From Nocardiopsis sp. FIRDI 009 (GTDB taxonomy: Bacteria; Actinomycetota; Actinomycetes; Streptosporangiales; Streptosporangiaceae), in contig NZ_QPNC01000039.1 of the NCBI RefSeq assembly GCF_003386285.1, forward strand, positions 1 through 64,000: a stretch of DNA of 64,000 bases. The letters run 5' to 3'. The notes beneath the pieces were generated by a model. That model was not told where the DNA came from, did not search any database, and saw only the letters and a program-made list of their open reading frames with translations. Shown one piece after another: positions 45,415 to 54,462 of the stretch. A program made the position numbers and the translations under genes. The stretch's first letter is position 1. Each line of letters opens with the position of its first letter.

Positions 45415-47031
45415 GTGCGTGCTTCGATCCCGGTCGCGGCGGGCGCGGTGGCGTGGGGGACCCCCGCCGCGCGCTGGACGCTGGCGGCCACGGTGCTCGG
45501 TTCGGGGATGGCGTTCCTGGACTCGACGGTGGTGACGGTGGCCCTACCCGCCATCCGGGACGATCTCGACACCGGTATGTCCGGTCTGCAGTGGATCGTC
45601 AACGGATACATGGTGACGCTGTCCGCGCTCATCCTGCTCAGCGGTTCCCTGGCCGACCGGTTCGGCCGGGTCCGGCTGTTCATGGTGGGCGTGGCGGTGT
45701 TCGCGCTGGCCTCGGCGCTGTGCGTGTTCGCGCCGACGCTGGGGTGGCTGGTGGCGGGCCGCGTGGTGCAGGGGGTCGGCGGTGCGCTGCTGACCCCGGG
45801 CAGCCTGGCGATCCTCCAGGCGGGCTTCCGGGAGGAGGACCGGGCACGGGCGATCGGCGCGTGGTCGGGGCTGACCGGTGTGGCCGCGGCGGTGGGGCCG
45901 TTCGTGGGCGGCTGGTTGGTGCAGGTCGGCGACTGGCGGCTGATCTTCCTCATCAACCTGCCGCTGGCCGTGCTGGTCCTGGCGATCGCCTGGTGGCGGG
46001 TGCCGGAGTCGCGGGACGAGTCGGCCGGTCGGCGGCTGGACCTTCCGGGCGCGCTTTTGGGGGTCGCGGCGCTGGGCGGGACCACCTACGCGCTCATCCA
46101 GTGGGGCGCGGTGGGCGGGACCCCCTCCGTGTGGGTCGGTGCGGTGACCGGGGTGACGGCCCTGGTCGTGTTCGTCCTGGTGGAGCGGGCGAGCGCCGCG
46201 CCGATGCTGCCGCTGGGGATCTTCTCCTCACCCACGTTCTCCGTGACCAACGTGGCCACCGTCCTCATCTACGGTTCGCTCGGCCCGCTCTTCTTCCTGC
46301 TGGTGATCTACCTCCAGGAGGTCGGCGGCTACTCCCCGATCGCGGCGGGTGCGGCCTCACTGCCGATCACCGCGCTCATGCTGGTGCTGTCCGCGCGTTC
46401 GGGGCGGTTGGCGGCCCGGATCGGGCCGCGCCCGCAGTTGGTCGTCGGTCCGCTGCTGCTGGCGGGCGGGTTCGTGCTGCTGTCCCGGTTGGACGCCGGC
46501 GACCCCTACGTGAGCGGGGTGCTGCCGGGGGTCCTGCTGGTCGCGCTGGGGTTGTCGGCGGCGGTGGCGCCGTTGACCGCGACCGTGCTGGCGTCGGCCC
46601 CCGAGCGGCACGCGGGGCTGGCCTCGGGGGTGAACAACACCTTCGCCCGGGGGGCGCAGCTGATCGGGGTGGCCGCGGTTCCGGCGGTGGTCGGGATCAG
46701 TGGCGCGGGCGGGGAGGCCGCGGCGCCCGGCGCGGCGGCGGAGGCGATCGCCCGGGGGTTCGGTCCGGCGATGCTGGTGCTGGCGGGGACGTACGTCCTG
46801 GCCGCCCTGTGCGCCGCCGCGCTGCCGCGTGGCCGGATGCCCGGTCCCGTCGAGACGCCCGCCGCCGAGAAGGAAGAGGAGGTGGTGGTCGGGGAGGAGG
46901 CGCCCGAGGTGCGTCCCGTCCGCCCGGAGAGGCCGACGCGGTTCTGCGGGGTGTCGGGGCCGCCGTTGCGGGTGTGCCCGGGGTCGAGCGCGGGCGAGGC
47001 GCACGAGAGGGGTCCGGAGGGCTCGACGTGA
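45415..47031 (+). CDS. MFS transporter, DHA2 (14-TM drug:H+ antiporter) family
   Basis: The 538-aa protein starts at GTG 45415 with GGAGG 6 bases upstream. It has about 14 hydrophobic segments, with GMAFLDSTVVTVALPAIRDD (TM1 motif of DHA2), the A-motif LADRFGRVRLF between TM2 and TM3, and antiporter motif C-like GLTGVAAAVGPFVGGWL. The family exports drugs and dyes using protons. A charged, probably disordered tail of about 65 residues follows the last helix. No adjacent regulator. Confidence 0.88.
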   Translation: MRASIPVAAGAVAWGTPAARWTLAATVLGSGMAFLDSTVVTVALPAIRDDLDTGMSGLQWIVNGYMVTLSALILLSGSLADRFGRVRLFMVGVAVFALASALCVFAPTLGWLVAGRVVQGVGGALLTPGSLAILQAGFREEDRARAIGAWSGLTGVAAAVGPFVGGWLVQVGDWRLIFLINLPLAVLVLAIAWWRVPESRDESAGRRLDLPGALLGVAALGGTTYALIQWGAVGGTPSVWVGAVTGVTALVVFVLVERASAAPMLPLGIFSSPTFSVTNVATVLIYGSLGPLFFLLVIYLQEVGGYSPIAAGAASLPITALMLVLSARSGRLAARIGPRPQLVVGPLLLAGGFVLLSRLDAGDPYVSGVLPGVLLVALGLSAAVAPLTATVLASAPERHAGLASGVNNTFARGAQLIGVAAVPAVVGISGAGGEAAAPGAAAEAIARGFGPAMLVLAGTYVLAALCAAALPRGRMPGPVETPAAEKEEEVVVGEEAPEVRPVRPERPTRFCGVSGPPLRVCPGSSAGEAHERGPEGST

Positions 47032-47104
47032 CCCGGACGGATCGTCGCCCTCCTGCTGTCCGGATGGTCCGTCCACTCGGGTGGTCGCCACCGGTGGACG
47101 GGAG

Positions 47105-47401
47105 TCACATGTCGGATTCCGGCGCGGCGTCGGGTTCGGCGGAGATGTCCGTCTCCGACACCACGCTCACCGCGTCCTCCTCAGCGCTGCGCTGTGTGCC
47201 CCACCGCTGGTGGGGGATGATCGGCCGCCGTTCGGCGCGCACCTCCTGGGTGATCCCCCACTCCCCCCGGCTGTCGTCGTCCACGAAGTCGTAGCCGAGG
47301 ATGTTGAAGTCGGGGTCGATCACGCGCTCGCACTCGGCGATCTCGGTCTCCTGGGGGTCGTCCCCCAGGTCGTTGTCGACGTCGTAGGGTAGTTCGCTCA
47401 C
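47105..47401 (-). CDS. Small acidic protein, unknown
   Basis: The 98-aa protein MSELPYDVDNDLGDDPQETE has a good ribosome site (GGAGG before GTG 47401), an acidic composition and no cysteine, signal or membrane segment. The middle stretch VIDPDFNILGYDFVDDDS looks conserved-type rather than random. I do not recognise a family. It lies upstream of, and on the same strand as, the ppm1 gene's downstream region, but as a separate unit. Confidence 0.65.
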   Translation of the reverse strand: MSELPYDVDNDLGDDPQETEIAECERVIDPDFNILGYDFVDDDSRGEWGITQEVRAERRPIIPHQRWGTQRSAEEDAVSVVSETDISAEPDAAPESDM

Positions 47402-47486
47402 GGTGGCGCCTCCTTCCCCGTTGTCCCTGATGATCGCAGGTCAGGGCGGACAAGGGAAGGAACCGGCCCAGGGGACCGCCGCGGGC

Positions 47487-48305
47487 TCAGCGGCGCGGGC
47501 GTTCGGCCCGGCGCAGGCGCAGCGGACGCAGGGCCGCCTCCAGGGCGACGGCGCCGTCCAGTTTGCTCTCCCCGACGACGCGGTCCTCGAAGTGGATGGG
47601 GATCTCCATCATCTTCCGGCCGCGTCGGAAGGCGCGGTAGTGCATCTCGATCTGGAACGCGTACCCGGTGCTCTGGATGCTGGGCAGGTCGAGCACGCGC
47701 AGGGCCTCGGCCCGCCAGATCTTGAAGCCCGCGGTGACGTCGCGGACCGGCATGGACAGCACGGCCTTGACGTAGGCGTTGGCCCAGCCGCTGAGCAGGC
47801 GGCGGCGGATCCCCCAGTTCTCGGAGAGGCTGCCTCCGGGCACGTACCGGCTGCCGATCACGACGTCGGCGTTGGTGGACAGCAGGGTGCCGAGCAGTTG
47901 GGGCACGTAGCCCGCGGGGTGGCTGAGGTCGGCGTCCATCTGCACCACGTAGTCGGCGCCGTCGTCGAGGGCGCGGGTCATGCCCGCCACGTAGGCGCGC
48001 CCGAGCCCCTCCTTGCGGGTGCGGTGCACGACCGCGACCCGGCCGCCGTGCTCGACGGAGAGCTTGTCGGCGACCTCACCGGTACCGTCCGGGGAGTTGT
48101 CGTCCACGACCACGACGCCCAGCCTCGGCAGGCCGAGCGCCATCAGTTGGCCGACGAGCACCGGGAGGTTGGTCGCCTCGTTGTAGGTGGGGACGACCAC
48201 GGTCAGACGCGCCGCCGACCAGGGGTCGGGCAGGGCGACGGGGGCGGGCGTGACGCGGACCGGGGCGGCCCCTGCGGGCTCTGGAGGTGTCGGCTGGGAG
48301 TGCAT
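47487..48305 (-). CDS. ppm1: Polyprenol monophosphomannose synthase (Ppm1, GT2)
   Basis: The 272-aa GT-A glycosyltransferase moves mannose from GDP-mannose to polyprenyl phosphate at the inner membrane face, making the mannose donor for lipoglycans and protein O-mannosylation. Motifs: LTVVVPTYNEATNLPVLV, VVVDDNSPDGT, MDADLSHPAGYVP (metal DxD), GSRYVPGGSLSENWG and DVTAGFKIWRAEAL. The catalytic domain stands alone; the N-acyltransferase domain found fused in mycobacterial Ppm1 is absent, as in Streptomyces. ATG 48305 has AGGAG upstream; the open frame extends further without match. Confidence 0.9.
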   Translation of the reverse strand: MHSQPTPPEPAGAAPVRVTPAPVALPDPWSAARLTVVVPTYNEATNLPVLVGQLMALGLPRLGVVVVDDNSPDGTGEVADKLSVEHGGRVAVVHRTRKEGLGRAYVAGMTRALDDGADYVVQMDADLSHPAGYVPQLLGTLLSTNADVVIGSRYVPGGSLSENWGIRRRLLSGWANAYVKAVLSMPVRDVTAGFKIWRAEALRVLDLPSIQSTGYAFQIEMHYRAFRRGRKMMEIPIHFEDRVVGESKLDGAVALEAALRPLRLRRAERPRR

Positions 48306-48460
48306 GTGCGGCGGCTCCTGCGTGTGGACGGCGGTATGGGGGCGGTTGGCGAGCGGGGTGTGGCCCAGGATCACGCATAGGGGCCAACGGCACAAGCGTG
48401 TGTGAACGGTAGGGTACGTGTTCTTCGCGCCCGGAGCGGACACCCCCCGTTCCCCGGCGG

Positions 48461-49267
48461 TCACTCCCCCCGTTCCTGGGCGACCACGGCCACGTGGACG
48501 AGGGCGCCGGTCTCCTCCAGGGTCATGAGCACCTCCGGGTCGGCGCTGCTGTCGGTCACCAGGTGGGCGATCTCCTCCGGGGCGACGGTGGGCACCATGC
48601 TGTCGGCGCCGACCTTGGTGTGGTCGGCCAGGACGACCGTCTCCTCCGCGCACGCCGACAGGGCCCGGTCCACGGTGGCCACGGCCGGGTTGGGGGTACT
48701 CAGTCCGCGGTCGGCGCTGACCCCGTTGCCCGACAGGAAGGCCCGGGTGACGCGGAGTCCGACCAGGCTCCGTTCGGCGGCGGCGCCGACGAGCGCGCGG
48801 ATCGGGCCGTGCAGGGTTCCCCCGGTCACCACCACCTCGACCCCGGCGGCGTTCGCCAGGGCCTCGGCCACGCGCAGGGAGTTGGTGACGACGGTCAGTT
48901 CGGTGTGGGAGAGCAGTTCCCGGGCCAGTGCCTCGGTCGTGGTACCGGGGCCGACGGCGATCGCCTCCCCCGGGCGGACCAGCCGCGCGGCGGAGGAGGC
49001 GATGGCCGCCTTCTCCGCGGCGCACTGTCCGCTGCGGCCGGAGTAGCTCTGTTCGTGGCCGATCCTGCCCGGCAGGGCCGCCCCGCCGCGTCTTCGGTCG
49101 ACCAGCCCCTCGGCCTCCAGCGCGCGGACGTCGCGGCGGACGGTGACCTCGGAGGCGCCGACCTTGGCCGCGATGTCACGCAGGGACAGGGTGCCGTGGG
49201 CGCGGACGAGTTCGAGGATGCGGTCCCTGCGTTCGGCGGCGAACACCGGACGACTCTCCTCGGCCAT
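48461..49267 (-). CDS. DeoR/GlpR-family transcriptional regulator
   Basis: The 268-aa protein has a DeoR winged helix-turn-helix (RRDRILELVRAHGTLSLRDI then AAKVGASEVTVRRDVRALEA) and the sugar-phosphate-isomerase-like sensor domain (VGPGTTTEALARELL, VVTNSLRVAEAL, VLADHTKVG). DeoR proteins usually repress sugar operons and sense a phosphorylated sugar. No sugar operon is adjacent, so the target is elsewhere or the gene is global. AGGGG precedes the ATG at 49267. Confidence 0.9.
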   Translation of the reverse strand: MAEESRPVFAAERRDRILELVRAHGTLSLRDIAAKVGASEVTVRRDVRALEAEGLVDRRRGGAALPGRIGHEQSYSGRSGQCAAEKAAIASSAARLVRPGEAIAVGPGTTTEALARELLSHTELTVVTNSLRVAEALANAAGVEVVVTGGTLHGPIRALVGAAAERSLVGLRVTRAFLSGNGVSADRGLSTPNPAVATVDRALSACAEETVVLADHTKVGADSMVPTVAPEEIAHLVTDSSADPEVLMTLEETGALVHVAVVAQERGE

Positions 49268-49322
49268 GGACACGACCCCTTCCCGTACCGCTCGGTCCGC
49301 ACGGGATCGGTCCCGCGTGTCC

Positions 49323-49457
49323 CTAGAGTACGGATCTGTCGCGCGAGGGGGGAGTCTCCGCACCGGACCCGTCCGAGAGGAGGGTGAGCACGAGGACCGC
49401 GGACAGGAACACGAGTCCGATGATCGCTCCCGTTCCGAACAGCAGCACGACCGACAT
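49323..49457 (-). CDS. Small single-pass membrane protein
   Basis: A 44-residue frame starts MSVVLLFGTGAIIGLVFLSA with GGGAGG seven bases upstream, one strong transmembrane segment (about residues 3-27) and a short charged tail. Function unknown. Size and a good ribosome site make it credible although it is short. Confidence 0.55.
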   Translation of the reverse strand: MSVVLLFGTGAIIGLVFLSAVLVLTLLSDGSGAETPPSRDRSVL

Positions 49458-49664
49458 TCGGGCCTCCCAGGGGGCGGGCTGACCTGTCGGGTAACCGATT
49501 CCCGGTTTCGGTCGCACTCACACCGGCCGGTGGGGGGAAGGTCGAGCCGCCGACTGTTGTGCGGCCCGTCGGCGGGCCCCTGCCCCTCCGCGACGGGTGA
49601 CCTTCGGACTCGGACCGGGACGCCGGGATTCGCTGAGATCCGGGGCAACGGTGACAATGGACGT

Positions 49665-50441
49665 ATGACCCTCGGTTCCACCCTCAGCCCCCTGACGTCC
49701 ACGGTGTGGTGGGCGCACACGTCCCTGGCGGCCGACCGGCTCCTGCGTCTGCTGGACGAACGGGAGCTCGCCCGCAACACCCGCTTCCGGCACCAGGCCG
49801 ACCGCGACCGCCACCTGCTCGGCCGGGCGATGGCCCGGCTGGCCCTGGCCGAACTGGTGTCGTGCCCGCCCGAGAAGGTGACCTTCGACCTGGTCTGCCG
49901 GTCGTGCGAGGAGAAGGAGCGCACGGGCGCGGACCCGGGCGGGCGGGATCCCCACGGCAAGCCCGTCCCCTCCGGGCCCGCGCGTGGCTGGGAGGTGTCG
50001 GTGAGCCACTCCGGCGAGTGGGTGGCGCTGGCGGTGGCCGAAGGCGTACCGGTCGGTGTGGACGTCGAACGGGTGTCGGCGGCGCGCGACCTGGACGGGC
50101 TGGTGGGGTACACGCTGGCCGACACGGAGCGGTCGGTGTGGGACGCCCTGCCGCCGCAGGAGCGGACGGGCGCGTTCTTCGGTTACTGGGCCCGTAAGGA
50201 GGCGCTGCTCAAGGCGACCGGGCTGGGGCTGTCGGGCGGACTGCGGCGGGTGGCGGTCACTCCGCCGCACGCCGAGGCCCGGTTGGAGTCCTGGACGGGC
50301 GGGGGCGCCCCGGAGGCGGCCTGGCTGACCGACCTGGACCGGGGCCCCGACTACCGGTCCGCGCTGGCCGTGCTCACCGACCGCCCCGTGCGCCTGCGGA
50401 TCCGTTCGCGCACCGACACCGCCGCGCTCCTGCGCTCCTGA
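49665..50441 (+). CDS. 4'-phosphopantetheinyl transferase, Sfp type
   Basis: The 258-aa enzyme moves the phosphopantetheine arm of CoA to a conserved Ser of carrier proteins. The two signature metal-site motifs are present: VGVDVERVS and the WARKEALLKATG box (WxxKEA). A His-containing VSVSHSGEWVALAV precedes them, as in Sfp enzymes. It has the broad-specificity length and could activate polyketide, peptide or stand-alone ACPs, including the ACP at 13177. It ends 23 bases from the convergent acyl-CoA dehydrogenase. Confidence 0.9.
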   Translation: MTLGSTLSPLTSTVWWAHTSLAADRLLRLLDERELARNTRFRHQADRDRHLLGRAMARLALAELVSCPPEKVTFDLVCRSCEEKERTGADPGGRDPHGKPVPSGPARGWEVSVSHSGEWVALAVAEGVPVGVDVERVSAARDLDGLVGYTLADTERSVWDALPPQERTGAFFGYWARKEALLKATGLGLSGGLRRVAVTPPHAEARLESWTGGGAPEAAWLTDLDRGPDYRSALAVLTDRPVRLRIRSRTDTAALLRS

Positions 50442-50464
50442 GGCGCGGCGCTCCCGCGGCGGTG

Positions 50465-51619
50465 TCAGACGCCGCGGGCGAGGTCCCGGCTGATCACGAC
50501 GCGCTGGATCTGGTTGGTGCCCTCGACGATCTGGAGGACCTTGGCCTCGCGCATGTAGCGCTCGACGGGGAAGTCGCGGGTGTAGCCGTATCCGCCGAGG
50601 ACCTGGACGGCGTCGGTGGTGACCCGCATCGCGGTGTCGGTGGCCATGAGCTTGGCCATCGCCGCCCGGGTTCCGAAGGGGCGGCCCGCGTCGCGGAGCC
50701 GGGCCGCGGACAGGTACAGCTCGCGGGCCGCGGCGACCTGGGTCGCCATGTCGGCGAGCATGAAGCCCACGCCCTGGAAGTCGCCGATGGCCGTGCCGAA
50801 CTGGCGGCGTTCGCGGGAGTAGGCCAGCGCCGCGTCCAACGCCGCCTGGGCGAGGCCGACCGCGCAGGCCGCGATGCCGAGCCGACCGGAGTCCAGGGCC
50901 GCCAGGGCGATGCCGAAGCCCCGGTCCCGCTCGCCGATGAGGGCGTCCGCGCCGAGTTCGACGTCCTCGAAGAGCACCCCGGCGGTGGGTGAGGAGGACA
51001 TGCCCATCTTGCGTTCGGGGGCCGCCGCGCCCAGCCCGGGGGTGTCGGCCGGGACGTGGAAGCAGCTGATGCCGCGCGCGCCGGAGTCGGGGGCGCCGGT
51101 GCGGGCGAAGAGGGTGTAGTAGTCGGCCCGGCCGCCGTGGGTGATCCACGCCTTGGCGCCGTTGACGCGGTAGCCGCCCTCGACGGGTTCGGCGCGGGTG
51201 GTGAGGGCGGCGGCGTCGGAGCCGGAGCCGGTCTCGGACAGGCAGTAGGCGCCGAGGAGGTCGCCGCCGACCATGTCGGACAGGTGGGCGGCCTTCTGCT
51301 CGTCGGTGCCGAAGGCGGCCACGGGGTAGCAGGACAGGGTGTGGACGCTCACGCCCAGGCCGACCGCGAGCCAGCCGCGGGCGAGTTCCTCGACGACCTG
51401 GAGGTAGACCTCGTAGGGCTGGTCGCCGCCGCCGTACTCGCCGGGGTAGGGCAGGCCGAGCAGTCCGGCGGCGCCGAGCGTGCGGAAGACGTCGCGGGGG
51501 AAGGCGGCGTTCTCCTCGTCCTCGGCGGCGCGCGGGAGCAGCTCCTTGTCCACGATCTCCCGGGTCAGTTCCAGGAGTTGTTCCGCCTCGGGTGTGTGCA
51601 GTGTGCGTTCGACCGCCAT
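50465..51619 (-). CDS. Acyl-CoA dehydrogenase
   Basis: The 384-aa FAD enzyme introduces the trans-2 double bond in acyl-CoA. FAD and substrate motifs: GAYCLSETGSGSDAAAL, KAWITHGGRADYYTLF, RRQFGTAIGDFQGV, VLGGYGYTRDFPVERYMREA and the catalytic Glu in LQIVEGTNQIQRVVISR. It starts MAVERTLHTPEAEQLLEL behind GAGAGG. A dyad lies 38 bases upstream, a likely TetR-type operator. Chain-length preference cannot be read. Confidence 0.92.
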   Translation of the reverse strand: MAVERTLHTPEAEQLLELTREIVDKELLPRAAEDEENAAFPRDVFRTLGAAGLLGLPYPGEYGGGDQPYEVYLQVVEELARGWLAVGLGVSVHTLSCYPVAAFGTDEQKAAHLSDMVGGDLLGAYCLSETGSGSDAAALTTRAEPVEGGYRVNGAKAWITHGGRADYYTLFARTGAPDSGARGISCFHVPADTPGLGAAAPERKMGMSSSPTAGVLFEDVELGADALIGERDRGFGIALAALDSGRLGIAACAVGLAQAALDAALAYSRERRQFGTAIGDFQGVGFMLADMATQVAAARELYLSAARLRDAGRPFGTRAAMAKLMATDTAMRVTTDAVQVLGGYGYTRDFPVERYMREAKVLQIVEGTNQIQRVVISRDLARGV

Positions 51620-51657
51620 GAAGCCTCTCCCACGGTTGCGGCGACCCACGGCCCATT

Positions 51658-51675
51658 TAGTAGGTCGTCCAACTA
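51658..51675. promoter_or_regulatory. Candidate operator upstream of acyl-CoA dehydrogenase
   Basis: TAGTAGG (51658-51664) and CCAACTA (51669-51675) are inverted with 6 of 7 matches and a 4-base spacer. A TATATGG next to it may be part of a promoter. TetR-like repressors of fatty acid breakdown use similar sites. Confidence 0.45.
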
Positions 51676-51837
51676 TATGGTGACGAACGGCACCCTACCC
51701 CACAAGATCGATCACAGCGACGCTCGGGGGTGGACGGCGCGCAAGCCCGAGCGCGATCGGGTTGACGGCGTGTACGGGACGACGACCCGCGAACACCCGT
51801 CTGTACACGAAGCCCCCGAGCGGCCTACATTCCACGC

Positions 51838-52797
51838 ATGGACCTCGAACTCCGCCACCTGCGCACCCTCTGCCTCCTGGCCGACACCGGCAGTGTGACC
51901 CGGGCCGCCGCGGCCCTGTCGACGTCGCAGCCCGCCCTGACCACCCAGCTGCAACGCATCGAGCGCGAGGTCGGCGGTCCGCTCTTCCACCGGGGCCGGT
52001 CCGGTGTCAGCCCGACCGAGCTGGGCGAGTTCGTCCTGGTCCGAGCGCGCTCCGTCCTGCTGTCCATGGACGATTTGCTGAACGACATCACCGCGCGCCG
52101 CTCCTCTCCGACCACGCTCAGAATCGGCGGGGTGGGGCCGTTGGCGCTGGAGCTGTCCTCGCGACTGCCCGAGGTCTTCCCCGACGTCCCCGTCCACGTG
52201 CGCACCGAGTACTCCCCCAAGCTGGTCACGGACCTGGTGCGCGCCGGGCGGCTGGACATGGGCACCACCGTCGACTACGTGGACCGCGACCTGCCCACCG
52301 ACGGCCCGCTCAGCTGGGCCATGCTCGCCGTCGAACCGCTGCACGTGGCCCTGTGGGAGGACCACCCCCAGGCGGACCGGCCACTGGTGCGCCTGGCCGA
52401 TCTGGCCGACTCGCCCTGGGCGCTCACCCCGCCGGACGGCTCCGGCTGGCCGGAGTGCTTCTACCTGGCCTGTCAGCGAGCGGGGTTCACCCCGCAGGTG
52501 CCCTTCCGGCTCTACGACCGCTCCGAGATCCACGACCTCATCGCGGCCCACCGGGCGGTGGCCCCCTGCCAGTCCGACTTCGACACCTCCGGAGGCGTCG
52601 TGATCCGTCCCCTGGCCGGGTCACCGATCCAACTGCGCCACCTGCTGGTCTGGCGCCGCGACAGCCCCGTACACCAGGCCTCGGACCGCGTCGCCCGGGC
52701 CGCGCGCGAACTGCTGGACCGGTCCCCCCGGGCGGTGGCGCCCGTCCGGCGGCGGGCCACCGGACGGGAACCTGCGGGCGACCCCCTCGGCGACTGA
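51838..52797 (+). CDS. LysR-family transcriptional regulator
   Basis: The 319-aa protein has an N-terminal winged helix MDLELRHLRTLCLLADTGSV then TRAAAALSTSQPALTTQLQR and IEREVGGPLFHRGRSGV, typical of LTTRs, followed by a two-lobed co-inducer domain. It is divergent from the acyl-CoA dehydrogenase gene, with about 220 bases between, so it may regulate that gene, although the dyad at 51658 does not look like a T-N11-A site. It ends five bases from a convergent gene. Confidence 0.9.
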   Translation: MDLELRHLRTLCLLADTGSVTRAAAALSTSQPALTTQLQRIEREVGGPLFHRGRSGVSPTELGEFVLVRARSVLLSMDDLLNDITARRSSPTTLRIGGVGPLALELSSRLPEVFPDVPVHVRTEYSPKLVTDLVRAGRLDMGTTVDYVDRDLPTDGPLSWAMLAVEPLHVALWEDHPQADRPLVRLADLADSPWALTPPDGSGWPECFYLACQRAGFTPQVPFRLYDRSEIHDLIAAHRAVAPCQSDFDTSGGVVIRPLAGSPIQLRHLLVWRRDSPVHQASDRVARAARELLDRSPRAVAPVRRRATGREPAGDPLGD

Positions 52798-52802
52798 CCC
52801 GC

Positions 52803-53249
52803 TCAGCCGCGCGAACGGACGACGGCACGCACCCACGGCAGGGCGGACCACGTCGCCATCGCCAGCCCGCCCAGGATCAGCGCCGCGGTGGCGATCCACT
52901 CGTGGGACCCGTCGGGGTGGTAGACACGCGTGTTCGCGCCGATGTCCACGGCGGCCGACACCGCGCCCTCCTCGCAGGCGAAGTCTCCACCCGAGAGGTA
53001 GACCCACTCGCGCTCCACGGAACCGTCGTCGGACCGGTAGTCGCCGTAGCAGGTACAGGACACGTGGCCGAAGTGGCTCACACAGTCCTGCGCGGCCGCG
53101 GTGAACAGGCCCGGCTCTCCGTCGGCGCGCAGCGCGCGGACGCTCCGGTCCACGTTGCCCCCGCCCAGGTAGACCAGGAGCAGTCCGAGCAGCAGGACCA
53201 CGACCGGGAAGGCGCCCACCCGACGCCGTGTCGCCCGGCGGCGGGTCAC
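52803..53249 (-). CDS. Small membrane protein with two end helices and outside Cys-rich loop
   Basis: The 148-aa protein starts at GTG 53249 and overlaps the previous gene (GTGA). It has a basic N-terminus, a first helix (VGAFPVVVLLLGLLLVYLGG), an extracellular loop with cysteines in DCVSHFGHVSCTCYGDY and DFACEEGA, and a second helix (ATAALILGGLAMATWSALPW). I do not recognise it. It is cotranslated with the His-rich membrane protein upstream and probably forms a complex with it. Confidence 0.7.
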   Translation of the reverse strand: MTRRRATRRRVGAFPVVVLLLGLLLVYLGGGNVDRSVRALRADGEPGLFTAAAQDCVSHFGHVSCTCYGDYRSDDGSVEREWVYLSGGDFACEEGAVSAAVDIGANTRVYHPDGSHEWIATAALILGGLAMATWSALPWVRAVVRSRG

Positions 53250-53830
53250 GCGGCGACCTCCGACGTCTCCTCCTCGTCGTCGACGCAGTCGCACACCATC
53301 GCGTCCCGGTCCTGGGGCCGGGGCCGCGCGTGCAGGTACAGGGCGACCACCATCGGCGCGAAGACGAGGGAGTTGTACAGCAGGTGCAGCTCCACGCGCG
53401 GAATGACCAGCTGGACGAGGCTGGTCGGAGCGTCCTGTCCGGCGATGTTGGCCCCGACGAGGGCCTGGATCAGCAGCAGCAGGTGTTCGAAGTGGTGCCA
53501 GAGCTGGATGCCGAGGGAGATCCACCACCACGTCCGGGAGCGCCCCGTGAAGCCCGGGAGCAGGAGGAACAGCCCCGCGAGCATCACCAGTGCGTAGCCG
53601 TAGTGCAGCCACTCGGAGGTGACCAGCCACGGGAAGGGGATGCCGAGCACCCCCCGGGCCTCGGCCACCGGCCAGTCCAGTGCGTAGATCTGCGCGGCCT
53701 GGGCCAGGTGTTCGGCCCAGTGCGCGAGGACGACCACCATGAAGATCCGCAGTCCCGCGCGGTGGCCGCGGGTGTTGATCACGTCGACTCCGTCCCGGCA
53801 TACCCGGTAGGTGCTCCGTACCAGGGTCAT
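53246..53830 (-). CDS. Membrane protein with His motifs, unknown
   Basis: The 194-aa protein has five or six hydrophobic segments. Conserved-looking His residues lie inside helices (VVLAHWAEHLAQAAQIYALD and LWHHFEHLLLLIQALVGANI), suggesting metal or heme binding. The C-terminal tail has DAMVCDCVDDEEE, with a CxC pair. The ATG at 53830 has GGGAG upstream. Its stop overlaps the next gene. Function unknown. Confidence 0.72.
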   Translation of the reverse strand: MTLVRSTYRVCRDGVDVINTRGHRAGLRIFMVVVLAHWAEHLAQAAQIYALDWPVAEARGVLGIPFPWLVTSEWLHYGYALVMLAGLFLLLPGFTGRSRTWWWISLGIQLWHHFEHLLLLIQALVGANIAGQDAPTSLVQLVIPRVELHLLYNSLVFAPMVVALYLHARPRPQDRDAMVCDCVDDEEETSEVAA

Positions 53831-54462
53831 CGACCGCTCCCCGTGCTCGTCATCGGATGCCCGCTCCCTCGTTCGTACGGTGCCGCGTTCGAAAGGGTCA
53901 CGACGCCATCCCCATCGTCGGTCGAACCCGACGTCGTGTCCTCTTCCGCATTGCTTCGCGGAATACGGGTCGGCGCGCACGGGAAAGCGCCGCATGATCT
54001 CGCTATTCGGGTTATCGCCCGAAGGGTTGCCGACCTCACGACAGGTTCGTCGAACCGCCGATTCCCCTGGCACATTGCGCGGCGCCCCGATTGGCGCGGA
54101 GGCGATCGGTCGGTTGACGTCCGATGACCGTTTCGGCGGATGTCGAAACGACGACACAGGGTTTCTGGTCGGTCACACGTCGGTGTCACAGTGTCCGCGC
54201 GGAGAATACGCGCCGGTGGGGATGTGTGTATCGCGAACCGCTGTGACGTAGGAGGGCCTCGTGGGATGAGCGCGGAACGCACAGGTGTACCCGGCGGTGT
54301 GCGGTATCCGGATCCCTCGGACGAGGAGCGCCCCGTCCGGGAAGGAAGGGGAATCCGGAGTACGGAAAAGAGCAACGTGGAAGAGGTTCACCGAAGGGAC
54401 CGTGGCCAGGATGGAGCGATGAGAGCCAGGCCGCCTCCCCCCACGGCGAACCTCCCCGCCCA
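53831..54462. other. Intergenic region upstream of the AraC gene
   Basis: About 630 bases without a gene I can support. Small frames exist on both strands, but their composition is Arg/Pro-rich and none has a good start site. No strong dyad was seen. The length suggests long promoters or a lost gene. Confidence 0.4.

Noticed and set aside
47487-49025. A 512-residue fusion of the mannosyltransferase with upstream sequence
   Set aside because: The upstream part is antisense to the DeoR gene's other frame. The ribosome site and family length put the start at 48305.
54140-54462. Small plus-strand frame before the AraC gene
   Set aside because: Arg/Pro-rich, without ribosome site or similarity; most likely chance.
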